Below are positions 1 to 8,160 of a DNA stretch of 49,114 bases, in pieces. The DNA comes from Candidatus Minthosoma equi. Its GTDB lineage: Bacteria > Bacteroidota > Bacteroidia > Bacteroidales > Bacteroidaceae. The notes beneath the pieces are model-generated. The model searched no databases. It saw only the letters and a program-made list of their open reading frames with translations, and was not told the DNA's origin. Location of the stretch: the NCBI GenBank assembly GCA_018064885.1, contig JAGHUI010000034.1, positions 1-49,114 on the forward strand, in the 5' to 3' direction. Position 1 is the stretch's first letter. The number at the start of each line of letters is the position of its first letter. Both the position numbers and the translations under genes were made by a program.

Positions 1-31
1 TTTTTACTTTTTTACTTTTTTACTTTTTACC
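1..31. repeat. 8-bp tandem repeat (ACTTTTTT units), cut by the window edge
   Basis: About four units of ACTTTTTT, cut by the window start. Read on the minus strand the unit is AAAAAAGT, the same unit as the array at 444-491 but in the opposite orientation. The two arrays therefore bracket the intergenic region as an inverted pair. Confidence 0.7.
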
Positions 32-443
32 ATGACATTGCTACGTTTCCTGTGGAGGATGAATCGATGACTGAGCATAACGACAAGCATTTTACGCTTG
101 TTTGCTAACTGGAGATTGCAAAATAGCGTGTAAAATCCATAAATTTTATTAATTTTTCGAGATTTTTAAGCAGTGCTTAATCTTGCACAAATGCACCAAA
201 AAACGCCTAACTTTGCAACGCTTTTGAAAAGCACACCAATTGAGAGTGACCGTCGCAGAGGTTCGAGCCTCGAAGGGCAAGAGGTTCAAGGCTCAGCGAA
301 GATGAGGAACAAGGCTAGCCCCCCCTCCTAGCCCCCCCCATAGGGGAGGGACGCCATGCGGACGTAAATAAAACGAAAACGAAAACGAAAACATCATTCT
401 TTATCGGATGGCGTGGAGTTTTGTTTTTGTGGTCGCAGAGAGT

Positions 444-491
444 AAAAAAGTAAAAAGGTAAAAAAGTAAAAAGGTAACTTGGTAACTTTCC
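444..491. repeat. 8-bp tandem repeat (AAAAARGT) after the GH35 gene
   Basis: Six consecutive 8-mers: AAAAAAGT, AAAAAGGT, AAAAAAGT, AAAAAGGT, AACTTGGT and AACTTTCC. It abuts the GH35 stop codon at 493-495. Variation is at one purine position in the first four units and decays in the last two. Confidence 0.8.
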
Positions 492-492
492 C

Positions 493-2631
493 CTATTCCA
501 CTTTTCTTTCCATCACTTTCACATCGTCAAGAGACAGGAGGTAATCGCCTGTGGCAGATTGGAGCTGCTCTTTCTGCGGTGTCTGCAAATAGATAGGATA
601 GTCCTTGCCAAGGGGGAGAATCTTGATTTCTACGGCTTTGCCGACAAGGTCGCTGAGACGCACGAGCATCGGTTTGCCGTTCCAGAAGTTGTCTTCCACA
701 AGTTTGCCGTCGGCATATACTCGCGCCACATCGCCTCGGTAGCTGATCTGCAGGTAGAGGTCGAGGTTTTCGTTGAAGTCGCCAAGGTTGGTGAGTCGCC
801 AAACGGCTGCCTTATCGAAATCTGCCTCTACAGGCATGGCTGCCACTTTCTGACTGCCCATGGCTACGGTGCGAAGTCCTGCGGTTTGCTTGCTGAGAAC
901 TACGGCTGCCTTGCCCAAGGTCTTCCAGTACTCTTCTGCTATTCCCTCTCCATCCTTGTAGAGTATGCCGCCATTCTCGGCATAGTGCATCTTGCCGTCG
1001 ATAACGTATGCCCTCTTTGCCTTCTCGGGAGAAAGGACGGTGATGGTCTTTCCCTTGATGCGGAATGGCTTGTCGAGTTTCAGTTTATAGGTTGTGCCGT
1101 CGATGGTGATGAGCGGACTGTCAAAGAACTTTCTCATTTTCTTTGTCATCGCATTAGGACGAACGGTGATGAGATACAGCTGTCCGTCTGCCTTGGCAAA
1201 TGGCTGAACACGGTTGGAGGTGATGGTGAGTCCTTCCCATTGCATGCCGTTAGGACAAACGCTGGTGAGCCCTTCCTCGTTGAGGATTCTGACGTACGAA
1301 TTGCTGAACTCGAAACAGCCGCGGCGAGCATAGTGCTCGCTGAGTGTGTCAACGTCCATCATGCTGAGTTCTTCGCCCCAGTCGGCAAGGAACTGATGGA
1401 ACCAGCGTGTCTGGTGAAAAGCATTCTCATTAGGCTGTCCCATCTCGCCAAGCGGTGCTTGGAAGTCGTAGGTCATGAGAGGCATGTCGTTGTAGTTGGT
1501 AACCTTCGTTGCCTGAGTCTCAGCCATGGTATGGTCGGGGTTGTAAGGGTTTGTGCCGCCATGATACATGTAGTAGCCTGGAAGATTGCTGCCCGAGCCA
1601 ACCTTGCACACAGCCAATGGGAAAGCCTCATAGCCGCTCATGTTTATGCGACGATGATAGCTTGGCATCATGCCGCCGCCAAGCTCGCAGGTGAGGTATG
1701 GATAGACTAATTTACTATTTTCGGATTTACTATTTACTATTGGGGATTTATTATTTTCGGATTTACTATTTCCAGAAAGCTCATCTTTGGTGAAGGTTTC
1801 GGTGGCGATGACACGAGACATGCGCTCGTCCTTCATGATGAAAGCATCTTTGTATGCTCCAGGCATATCGTCGAGGGTGCGATCCCAGAATCCGTCGGCA
1901 TAGTCGCCATAGAGTGGAAGGAGCTTTCCGAACTCTTCCTTGCCATTAAGCTTCGGCCATCCTGTGCGAGTGTAGAAAGGTGTGTCGAAACCTACCTTGA
2001 CAGCAATGTCTTTCAGAGCCATGTAGTAGTTCCAAGGACCACGGCATTCGTTCTCTATCTGCACTCCCACAACAGGACCGCCGTCTTTCCAGAGCATGCC
2101 TTTTGCCTGTGAGAAGATGTTGGCATAGAGACTCTCCGTTGCTTTCATGAAGCCTGGAGCCATTGAGCGAAGCTTATACTGATTGGGATCGGCGGCAGCC
2201 TTGTCTGTAAGCCATACAGGGAAACCACCCTGATACACCTCGCCATGGCAGAAGGGACCGAGACGAAGGACAACAGGCATCTGCTCCTGCTTGCACACCT
2301 CAAGGAAGTGGCGCAAGTTCTTGTTGCCCGACCAATCCCATTTGCCTTCCTCTGGCTCGTGATGAATCCAGAAGCAGTATGTGGCAAGCATGGTGATGCC
2401 GCCAGCCCTCATCTTCTGGATCTCGCGTCTCCATTCCTTTTCTGGCACACGAGCATAATGCATCTCGCCCATCACAGGCAGCACGTGTTTGCCGCCAATG
2501 ATGAAGCCATGACTATCAACTTCCAGTTTCACGCCATCGGGATTCACGTTCGTGCCAAAGGAGAACGTGTCTTGCGCCCCTGCCGACAGCGACATCAGCA
2601 GAGCGCCTATTGCTATAAGTGTTTTCTTCAT
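493..2631 (-). CDS. Secreted GH35 beta-galactosidase with a repeat-derived insertion
   Basis: Glycoside hydrolase family 35, a retaining beta-galactosidase that removes terminal galactose. Residues 1-20 (MKKTLIAIGALLMSLSAGAQ) are a signal peptide, so it acts in the periplasm or outside. The TIM barrel covers about residues 30-410, with acid/base Glu195 in QIENE and nucleophile Glu316 in TCELGGG. Beta-sandwich domains follow to 712. Residues 287-308 (rich in S, K, N) are encoded by tandem repeats at 1709-1771 that match the repeats in this operon's leaders. They lie about eight residues before the nucleophile and look inserted. The ATG overlaps the TAA of the upstream TPR gene by one base, so translation is probably coupled. 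Family assignment is firm; substrate is inferred. Confidence 0.93.
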   Translation of the reverse strand: MKKTLIAIGALLMSLSAGAQDTFSFGTNVNPDGVKLEVDSHGFIIGGKHVLPVMGEMHYARVPEKEWRREIQKMRAGGITMLATYCFWIHHEPEEGKWDWSGNKNLRHFLEVCKQEQMPVVLRLGPFCHGEVYQGGFPVWLTDKAAADPNQYKLRSMAPGFMKATESLYANIFSQAKGMLWKDGGPVVGVQIENECRGPWNYYMALKDIAVKVGFDTPFYTRTGWPKLNGKEEFGKLLPLYGDYADGFWDRTLDDMPGAYKDAFIMKDERMSRVIATETFTKDELSGNSKSENNKSPIVNSKSENSKLVYPYLTCELGGGMMPSYHRRINMSGYEAFPLAVCKVGSGSNLPGYYMYHGGTNPYNPDHTMAETQATKVTNYNDMPLMTYDFQAPLGEMGQPNENAFHQTRWFHQFLADWGEELSMMDVDTLSEHYARRGCFEFSNSYVRILNEEGLTSVCPNGMQWEGLTITSNRVQPFAKADGQLYLITVRPNAMTKKMRKFFDSPLITIDGTTYKLKLDKPFRIKGKTITVLSPEKAKRAYVIDGKMHYAENGGILYKDGEGIAEEYWKTLGKAAVVLSKQTAGLRTVAMGSQKVAAMPVEADFDKAAVWRLTNLGDFNENLDLYLQISYRGDVARVYADGKLVEDNFWNGKPMLVRLSDLVGKAVEIKILPLGKDYPIYLQTPQKEQLQSATGDYLLSLDDVKVMERKVE
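1709..1771. repeat. TTTACTATTT repeat inside the GH35 coding sequence
   Basis: Two copies of a segment resembling TTTACTATTTTCGGAT, with intervening TACTATT units, lie in frame in the GH35 gene. The same words (TTTACTATTT and GGATTTACTATTT) make up the leader arrays at 5925-5990 and 7359-7428. On the coding strand they read AATAGTAAATCCGAAAATA and encode Asn/Ser/Lys/Glu-rich peptide. Confidence 0.85.
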
Positions 2632-5600
2632 TATTCTTTATTCAGTCCATTTTCTCCAAGTGCTATCATGCTTTCACAATGCTTGCGGTTGCGGACATTG
2701 AGGTCTTCGTCCCAAACGAGAAGGTCTGGGAGCGATACGGCAAAATAGTCCATGCGTACAGTATCGAAATAATGCTGCTTTCCGTAGTTGACAAGCTTGT
2801 GGAAAAGACCTGTTGCTTTGTCCTCATCGCCTAATGCCCGATAGCATAGGGCTGCAAAATAGATCTTCTCAGGCTTGGCATCGTTGTAGTAGAGTGCAGC
2901 TGCTGGCTCAGTAGGTCCTGCGGTTCCGAGTCGGAACATCTTGCTTGCCTTGTTGAATGTTCGCTCCGATTCGTAATCCTGACCATTGCGCTTCTGCATG
3001 CGTCCCTTCAGCTCGAATGCAAGACCAAGATAATAGTAGAAATCATTGTCCTGAGCACCATAGAGCTTGCCTTCGCCAAGTGAGTGTGGGAATACAAGAC
3101 ATTCTTCAAGCAACTGGATGGCACGAGTGACATCTGGCATTGAGGAACGAGCCTCATCGTCATGCTCTTTAGCGGATGCTTCTTTGATTATTGCCTTTGC
3201 CATCTCAAGTCGGCATAGCTGATACTGACCGCTCACCTTGCCTTCGCCACCTTCCCAAGGATGGAACACATGGGTGTCGATGATGCTCTTTGCCTCCTCG
3301 TAGCGACCGAGCTGATTGAGAAGTGTGGCATGCTCAAGAATGAGGTCGTCACGCTGAGCCACCAGCAGTGGGAGTGCTTCGAAGTTCTGAAGACGCTCAG
3401 CGAATGGCTTTTCCAGTTTCTTGTAGAGCTGATCGAGTTCCATGAAGATACGCGCATCTGACTGATCGAGGGTGAACGCCATTTCCATTTCCTGAAGAGC
3501 ACGATCGGCATCCTGCTGCTTGTTGTAATAGAGCAAAGCAAGATTGCGATGAACAGTTGGAAGTGCAGGATTGAGTGCTTCTGAGCGTTCCCAGCATTCC
3601 TTTGCCACATCATACTGACGCTTATCGTAATACAGGTTGCCAAGCAGATAGAGGGCATTGGCATCATCAGAGAATATTGACAAAGCCTGCACAGCTTCAA
3701 GACGGTTTGGGAAACAGTATTCCACGCTCTGCTGTGCTGCTTTCTCGGCATCGGCGGCAGAGCCTGTGAGCCATGCTATATAATAATATGTAAGGGCTGT
3801 GGCGGCATGTTCTTCTATTGCTATCTTCCATATTGCCAAAGCAGATTCGCAGAGTCCTGCAGCAACATAATCAAGGGCAAGCTCGTCGTAGTTGTTAGCA
3901 TCCTTGCGCATCAATTCTTTCATTTCTGCTGTTTTGCCCTGTTCAAAGAGGATGGCGAAGTTGAATGGATTGATCTTGAGAGATTCTTCGGCGAATTCAG
4001 TTGAGGAAGTTGAGGGAGTTGAGGATGTTGACTGAGTTGACTGAGTTGAGGGAGTTGAGGAAGTTGAGGGAGTTGAGGAAGTTATTTTCAAGAGAGCTGC
4101 CTTGAGAGCACGCGCCTTGTGGTTGTGCCATCCGTAAATAAGCGATTTGTCTATGAGCATGAGAGCCTCATCGTATTCTCTTCGCATTGTGGCTATCTGA
4201 GCACACATCATGAAACCTGCCTGCTGCCACGCTGCATTCCATGTTGACTTGTAAGCCCAATCGAAAGCTTCATCATACCTGCCCTGATACTTGAGACAAA
4301 GAGCAAGATTGTAGAGAGGCTCGCCATCGTACGGATTGAGATTTCGCTTCTGCAATACCCTGACAGCTGTGCGGAAGTATGGCTCTGCCTTCTGGAAGCG
4401 TCCACGACGAAGATACCACAGTCCGACAGCGTTGTTGCAGCGCACATCCAGAGGATCACGGCGCAGAGCTTCCTCGTAATAGTCGAGGGCAGACCATGTG
4501 GCATGGCGGTATTGCTCAAGGTGAAGACCTGTGAGGTACAGCTGCTCGGTGGTCTTTATCTCGTTTGGCAAGAGAGCTGCCTCTGCCGCATCTGGTATAG
4601 GCTGAATTTCGTCTGGCTCTGGTTCCCAGCTCAGAAGCACTCGTCCGCTGGATGGATGGAGAATGTCGAAACGCAAGTTCTTTAGAGGTTCGCTTGCAGG
4701 TAATGTAGCATCGAATATGCTTTCTGGCGAGAGTGTCTGCAAGCTATTGTAGTATTCACTCTCCTTGCCTCTCAGCACAAGGCGCACTTGCTGTTTGCTT
4801 GTGGCAAGCACCTTGATGCTGATGCCTTGTTCTGTCTGCTGAACATTGAGTATGAAGTCTTTGCTTGCATTCTTCACGATGCCGAGTTCACGATATGGCA
4901 TGAAGTACTGGACAAAGGATTTTTCCTCGTATGGCATGAGCCAAGTGAAGTCGGGCTGATTTTCGGTGAACACACCTGCCATGAGCTCGATGTATGGTCC
5001 GTCCTCATCTGTAAGGTTGCGATCCCACGCACGACCGAAGTCGCCATTGCCCCATGTCCATTGCTTCTTGCCTGGCGCAATATGATGGTCAGCAACATGA
5101 AGCATGCCGCCATGCGTGTCGTTCTCGTAGCCACCTTCAAAGTTGTATTTCGATTTTGCCACCATGTAGCTTGTCGGAACAAATATGTTCTTGTAGTTGG
5201 AGATGTCAACGCCTGCGCTGTAGTCCATCTTGTAGTATGTTCCTGTGGCTATTGGGAAGGATGATACGGCACGCTTGCCATGGTCGAAAACGGCATTGAC
5301 ATCTGGTGGGAACACGCTCTGATAGGCATCGTTGACCGCCACGGCAGGGTTTGCCCACCAGAGGAATGTCTGCGGCACTTCGGTTGGGTTGTATAGCTTT
5401 CCCTGAATTTCAAGATAGGCGCACCCTGGACGAAGAGTGAAGCCAGCCTGTCCCTGCTGATGGAACATGCGCTCTCGCTCGTTCACCCACACAGTGATGC
5501 TGCCATCGCTGCCCTCTTCTATCTTGCAGTCAACAGGCATGAAGGTGCTGGGGCGATGGTGCTGAGGCCAGTTGAACTCGATGCCGCCACTAATCCAAGG

Positions 5601-5924
5601 GCCAGCGAGTCCCACGAGAGCAGGCTTGATGACTTGATTGTAATAGATGAAATGGCGACCCTTGATTTTGTCGTATGCCATCTGCACACGTCCTCCAAGC
5701 TCAGGGAGTATCATCACCTTTATGTATTCATTCTCAATGTAAACCGCCTCGTACTCATGGTCGGTTTTCTCATCGGAGATACTTTCTATAACTGGGTATG
5801 GATAAACCACGCCGCTTGATCCCTGATACACTCGCTTTTCAAGGAAGATTGGATTCTTCTCTGGCTTACCAGGCTCGTAGGTTGGAATAACAACCTTTTC
5901 TTTCCACGCTTTGACCATATTCAT
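2631..5924 (-). CDS. DUF5107-like beta-sandwich plus TPR protein (1097 aa)
   Basis: The N-terminal part, about residues 30-370, resembles DUF5107 domains, which have a galactose-mutarotase-like beta-sandwich. Conserved-looking stretches include ELGGRVQ, GGIEFNWPQHH and WWANPAV. From about residue 470 to the end there are many tetratricopeptide repeats (for example NNAVGLWYLRRGRFQKAEPY and YNLALCLKYQGRYDEAF). There is no signal peptide, so it is probably cytoplasmic. Residues 615-641 are a Ser/Thr/Pro/Gln linker encoded by a 9-bp tandem array. It lies between an MFS sugar porter and a GH35 gene and overlaps the GH35 start by one base. A carbohydrate-processing or sugar-binding role is inferred; the catalytic activity, if any, is unknown to me. 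The start ATG directly follows a repeat array. Confidence 0.85.
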   Translation of the reverse strand: MNMVKAWKEKVVIPTYEPGKPEKNPIFLEKRVYQGSSGVVYPYPVIESISDEKTDHEYEAVYIENEYIKVMILPELGGRVQMAYDKIKGRHFIYYNQVIKPALVGLAGPWISGGIEFNWPQHHRPSTFMPVDCKIEEGSDGSITVWVNERERMFHQQGQAGFTLRPGCAYLEIQGKLYNPTEVPQTFLWWANPAVAVNDAYQSVFPPDVNAVFDHGKRAVSSFPIATGTYYKMDYSAGVDISNYKNIFVPTSYMVAKSKYNFEGGYENDTHGGMLHVADHHIAPGKKQWTWGNGDFGRAWDRNLTDEDGPYIELMAGVFTENQPDFTWLMPYEEKSFVQYFMPYRELGIVKNASKDFILNVQQTEQGISIKVLATSKQQVRLVLRGKESEYYNSLQTLSPESIFDATLPASEPLKNLRFDILHPSSGRVLLSWEPEPDEIQPIPDAAEAALLPNEIKTTEQLYLTGLHLEQYRHATWSALDYYEEALRRDPLDVRCNNAVGLWYLRRGRFQKAEPYFRTAVRVLQKRNLNPYDGEPLYNLALCLKYQGRYDEAFDWAYKSTWNAAWQQAGFMMCAQIATMRREYDEALMLIDKSLIYGWHNHKARALKAALLKITSSTPSTSSTPSTQSTQSTSSTPSTSSTEFAEESLKINPFNFAILFEQGKTAEMKELMRKDANNYDELALDYVAAGLCESALAIWKIAIEEHAATALTYYYIAWLTGSAADAEKAAQQSVEYCFPNRLEAVQALSIFSDDANALYLLGNLYYDKRQYDVAKECWERSEALNPALPTVHRNLALLYYNKQQDADRALQEMEMAFTLDQSDARIFMELDQLYKKLEKPFAERLQNFEALPLLVAQRDDLILEHATLLNQLGRYEEAKSIIDTHVFHPWEGGEGKVSGQYQLCRLEMAKAIIKEASAKEHDDEARSSMPDVTRAIQLLEECLVFPHSLGEGKLYGAQDNDFYYYLGLAFELKGRMQKRNGQDYESERTFNKASKMFRLGTAGPTEPAAALYYNDAKPEKIYFAALCYRALGDEDKATGLFHKLVNYGKQHYFDTVRMDYFAVSLPDLLVWDEDLNVRNRKHCESMIALGENGLNKE
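4000..4083. repeat. 9-bp tandem array (GTTGAGGAA) inside the TPR gene
   Basis: Nine exact 9-bp units on the plus strand: GTTGAGGAA, GTTGAGGGA, GTTGAGGAT, GTTGACTGA (twice), GTTGAGGGA, GTTGAGGAA, GTTGAGGGA, GTTGAGGAA, then GTT. Because the unit is three codons, every copy encodes a T-S-S, T-P-S or T-Q-S triplet. The same 9-mer occurs in the ABC-F gene at 29221-29274. Confidence 0.95.
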
Positions 5925-5990
5925 TTACTATTTTACGATTTACTATTTACTATTATATTTATTTTTGGATTTACTATTTTACGATTTACT
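5925..5990. repeat. TTTACTATTT array in the leader of the TPR gene
   Basis: The array runs directly into the start codon of the TPR gene (ATG at 5924-5922) and fills half of the 132-bp gap to the MFS gene. Words are TTTACTATTT, TTACGATTTACT and ATTATATTTATTTTTGG. It shares a nearly identical core of about 40 bp with the array at 7359-7428. Confidence 0.9.
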
Positions 5991-6056
5991 CAAGTTTCTT
6001 TGCAAGCTCAACTTTAACCTTTACTACAACTTGAGCACATGCGAAAGTTGAATTAT

Positions 6057-7358
6057 TTAGCAATTTGAGGAGAGGGTCTTTTCAAGCTGCTCAAGAGTCT
6101 TGCCCTTCGTTTCTGGGCACGCCTTGAAGAGGAAGGCAAAGGCAGCGAAGCATATTCCGCTATATATCCAGAATGAGCCGCTGCTGCCAAGTGCGGCATT
6201 CATGCTCGGGAAGGAGAATGTGAGAGTGCAGCACCCCATCCACAGAGCAAAGGTGCAAGTCGCCATTGCCTTGCCGCGAATCCTGTTAGGGAAGATTTCG
6301 GACAAAAGCACCCATGTAACAGGTCCGAGCGTCATGGCGTAGCATGATATTGCCATGACAACAAGGATGACCATGAACACGCCTGTCACATTCATGGCAT
6401 AGCATGTGCCAAGAATGAGATAGATGAGTCCGAGACCTGATGCGCCGATGAGCATGAGTGTGCGCCGTCCCCATTTCTCAACTGTATATAGTGCTACGAA
6501 TGTGAAGATCACATTTGCAACACCTGTTATGACGATATTGATGAACATGCCATCAACATTGTAGCCTGCCCCTGCAAATATCTCTTCCGCATAGTTGAAG
6601 ATGACATTTGTGCCGCACCATTGCTGGAACACAGCTATGACAAGTCCCAAGAGCAGCAGTTTGCTGTATTTGCTGGAAAAGACTTCTCCGAGCGTTACAG
6701 CATCGGCAACGGATGCGCTGGCAGCATTGCGGCTTCCTTTTGTCAATTTTGATTTTTCGTTCAGATACACAGGGCTTTCAGGAATGAAGAATGCCATGAC
6801 GAGGAAAAGAGCCGCAGGCACAGTCTCTGCCCAGAACATCCAGCGCCATCCCCATTCTGCGCCCCATGCCGTTTCCACTCCAGAGCCAATGAGCATATTG
6901 ACGATCTGCGCCGACAGGATGCCAAGCACGATGGTCATCTGATTAAGGCTGACAAGGCGACCTCTGATATTCGCAGGCGACACCTCAGCAATATACATCG
7001 GCGACAGGGCAGATGCCACGCCTATGCCTATGCCGCCTATGAAGCGAGCAAGATTGAACAGCACGAAATCGTTGAACACTCCTGTGGCTATGGCACTCAC
7101 GGTGAACATCACGGCAGCCGCTATGAGCAGCGGCTTGCGTCCGTACCTGTCTGCCATGGCACCTGCCACCATTGCACCTATCAAGCACCCCACAAGGGCT
7201 GTACTCATTGCCACACCCTGCATAACAGGATCATTGGCAATACTGAAAAACTGTTCGTAGAACGGCTTTGCTCCGCCAATGACCACCCAGTCATAGCCGA
7301 ACAGAAGACCGCCCATTGCACTTACGCTGCAAATAAAATACAGAAAACCCTTTTTCAT
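6057..7358 (-). CDS. MFS sugar porter family transporter
   Basis: Twelve-helix major facilitator of the sugar porter family (XylE/GLUT-like), inner membrane, probably sugar:proton symport. Visible family motifs are GGLLFGYDWVVIGG at the first helix, DRYGRKP after helix 2, RFIGGIGIG and PMYIAEVSPANIRGR around helices 4-5, PESPVYL (usually PESPRWL) before the central loop, EKWGRRT after helix 8, SEIFPNRIRGKA after helix 10, and CPETKGKTLEQLE at the C-terminus. Length of 433 aa is normal for the family. It is first in a minus-strand cluster with the DUF5107/TPR protein and GH35 beta-galactosidase, so galactose or a galactoside is a plausible substrate; that is inference. Confidence 0.93.
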   Translation of the reverse strand: MKKGFLYFICSVSAMGGLLFGYDWVVIGGAKPFYEQFFSIANDPVMQGVAMSTALVGCLIGAMVAGAMADRYGRKPLLIAAAVMFTVSAIATGVFNDFVLFNLARFIGGIGIGVASALSPMYIAEVSPANIRGRLVSLNQMTIVLGILSAQIVNMLIGSGVETAWGAEWGWRWMFWAETVPAALFLVMAFFIPESPVYLNEKSKLTKGSRNAASASVADAVTLGEVFSSKYSKLLLLGLVIAVFQQWCGTNVIFNYAEEIFAGAGYNVDGMFINIVITGVANVIFTFVALYTVEKWGRRTLMLIGASGLGLIYLILGTCYAMNVTGVFMVILVVMAISCYAMTLGPVTWVLLSEIFPNRIRGKAMATCTFALWMGCCTLTFSFPSMNAALGSSGSFWIYSGICFAAFAFLFKACPETKGKTLEQLEKTLSSNC

Positions 7359-7428
7359 TTACTATTTGACTATTTACTATTTACTATTATATTTATTTTT
7401 ATTTTTGGATTTACTATTTGACTATTTA
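7359..7428. repeat. TTTACTATTT array in the leader of the MFS gene
   Basis: The array abuts the MFS start codon and uses the words TTTACTATTTGAC, TATTTACTATTA and TTTATTTTTGGATTTACT. It shares its central 40 bp with the array at 5925-5990. The main difference is a TTTGAC word in place of TTTTACGA, and one extra ATTTTT unit. Confidence 0.9.
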
Positions 7429-7480
7429 ACGCAAATTTGCGAAAAATATCCGACACAACGGTAAACTTTTGTCATATTTT

Positions 7481-7511
7481 TTTGAAAAACACGCAAAACA
7501 GCATAACTTTG
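7481..7511 (+). promoter_or_regulatory. Promoter of the gamma-carbonic anhydrase gene
   Basis: TTTG (7481-7484), 19-bp spacer, TAACTTTG (7504-7511). This matches the Bacteroidota -33/-7 consensus exactly. The transcript would begin about 40 bases before the start codon, so most of the leader is the GATAAC/GAAAAC repeat. Confidence 0.85.
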
Positions 7512-7518
7512 CAAAAAG

Positions 7519-7555
7519 ATAACGAAAACGATAACGAAAACGATAACGAAAATAT
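7519..7555. repeat. GATAACGAAAAC array in the carbonic anhydrase leader
   Basis: Three 12-bp units, GATAACGAAAAC twice and GATAACGAAAAT, directly before the ATG at 7556. The 6-bp words GATAAC and GAAAAC recur at 368-392, 8133-8160 and 13322-13356. Confidence 0.9.
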
Positions 7556-8119
7556 ATGGCACTTATAAAAACAGTATGCGGTCTTACACCCCGATGGGGC
7601 AAGGACTGCTATTTCAGCGAGAATGCAACAATAGTGGGCGATGTCGAGATGGGCGACCAGTGCACCGTATGGTTCAATGCCGTTGTTCGCGGCGATGTCA
7701 ACTACATCAAGATTGGCAACCGTGTGAACATTCAGGACGGCTCGTGCCTCCACACCCTCTACCAGAAAGCAGCCATCGAGATTGGCGATGACGTTACGAT
7801 AGGCCACAACGTGACACTTCATGGATGCACAGTGAAGAGCGGCGCACTCATCGGCATGGGAGCCACAGTGCTGGACAATGCCGTCATTGGCGAAGGAGCC
7901 ATCATCGCCGCAGGTGCACTGGTGCTAAAGAACACACAGATTGGCGATGGCGAGCTGTGGGGCGGTGTGCCTGCTAAGTTCATCAAGAAGGTAGATCCAG
8001 AGCAGGCGAAGGAACTGAACATCGGCATTGCCAAGCACTACATCATGTATGCCGATTGGTATAGAGAAGAAGACTCTCGCAACAGCCCAAAGGGCGAGGG
8101 AGACAATGCGAAGGGGTAA
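7556..8119 (+). CDS. Gamma-carbonic anhydrase family protein (left-handed beta-helix)
   Basis: Trimeric hexapeptide-repeat protein of the gamma-carbonic anhydrase/YrdA family, 187 aa. Repeated turns of the form [IV]G-D-x-V are visible through residues 24-130. The three zinc-ligand histidines are His66 (GSCLHTL), His84 and His89 (IGHNVTLHGC), with the 5-residue spacing of the last two as in archaeal Cam. Carbonic anhydrase activity is likely but not assured, because many members are weak or inactive. The tail after residue 171 (RNSPKGEGDNAKG) is unlike the family and contains a GCCCAAAGGGC palindrome at 8085-8095, so it may be a late extension. It is monocistronic and converges on the AsmA-like gene. 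Confidence 0.93.
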   Translation: MALIKTVCGLTPRWGKDCYFSENATIVGDVEMGDQCTVWFNAVVRGDVNYIKIGNRVNIQDGSCLHTLYQKAAIEIGDDVTIGHNVTLHGCTVKSGALIGMGATVLDNAVIGEGAIIAAGALVLKNTQIGDGELWGGVPAKFIKKVDPEQAKELNIGIAKHYIMYADWYREEDSRNSPKGEGDNAKG

Positions 8120-8132
8120 GCAAGAAAAAAGA

Positions 8133-8160
8133 TTTTCGTTTTAGTTTTTGTTTTCGTTAT
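8133..8160. repeat. GAAAAC-type repeat at the 3' junction, containing a stop codon
   Basis: Minus-strand words GATAAC, GAAAAC, AAAAAC and TAAAAC run across the end of the AsmA-like gene. They encode its last residues (DNENKN) and supply its TAA stop at 8141-8143. This is the same word family as the leader array at 7519-7555. Confidence 0.7.

Larger units (their letters stand above)
1..492. other. Intergenic region: repeats and an orphan -7 box
   Basis: No convincing gene lies here. Positions 1-31 are an 8-bp T-rich tandem repeat. The TTAAGCA/TGCTTAA arms near 162-176 form a small hairpin. A sequence TAACTTTG at 208-215 matches the Bacteroidota -7 box for rightward transcription, but no good -33 box stands at the usual spacing and no plus-strand gene follows for 7 kb. 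Positions 322-350 are a C-rich hairpin (CCCTCCTA against TAGGGGAGGG). Positions 368-392 are GAAAAC repeats, and 444-491 are an 8-bp AAAAARGT array ending one base before the GH35 stop. Confidence 0.6.

Noticed and set aside
1-108. Open frame from the window edge ending in HFTLVC
   Set aside because: Its first 30 bases are a repeat array and no family is recognised. It might be the end of a gene to the left, but the window cannot show it.
559-1710. Long open frame of 383 codons on the plus strand
   Set aside because: It is antisense to the GH35 gene, has no family features, and arises from codon bias of that gene.
493-7358. Polysaccharide utilisation locus of the Sus type
   Set aside because: No SusC-like TonB receptor, SusD-like lipoprotein or hybrid regulator is present in the window.
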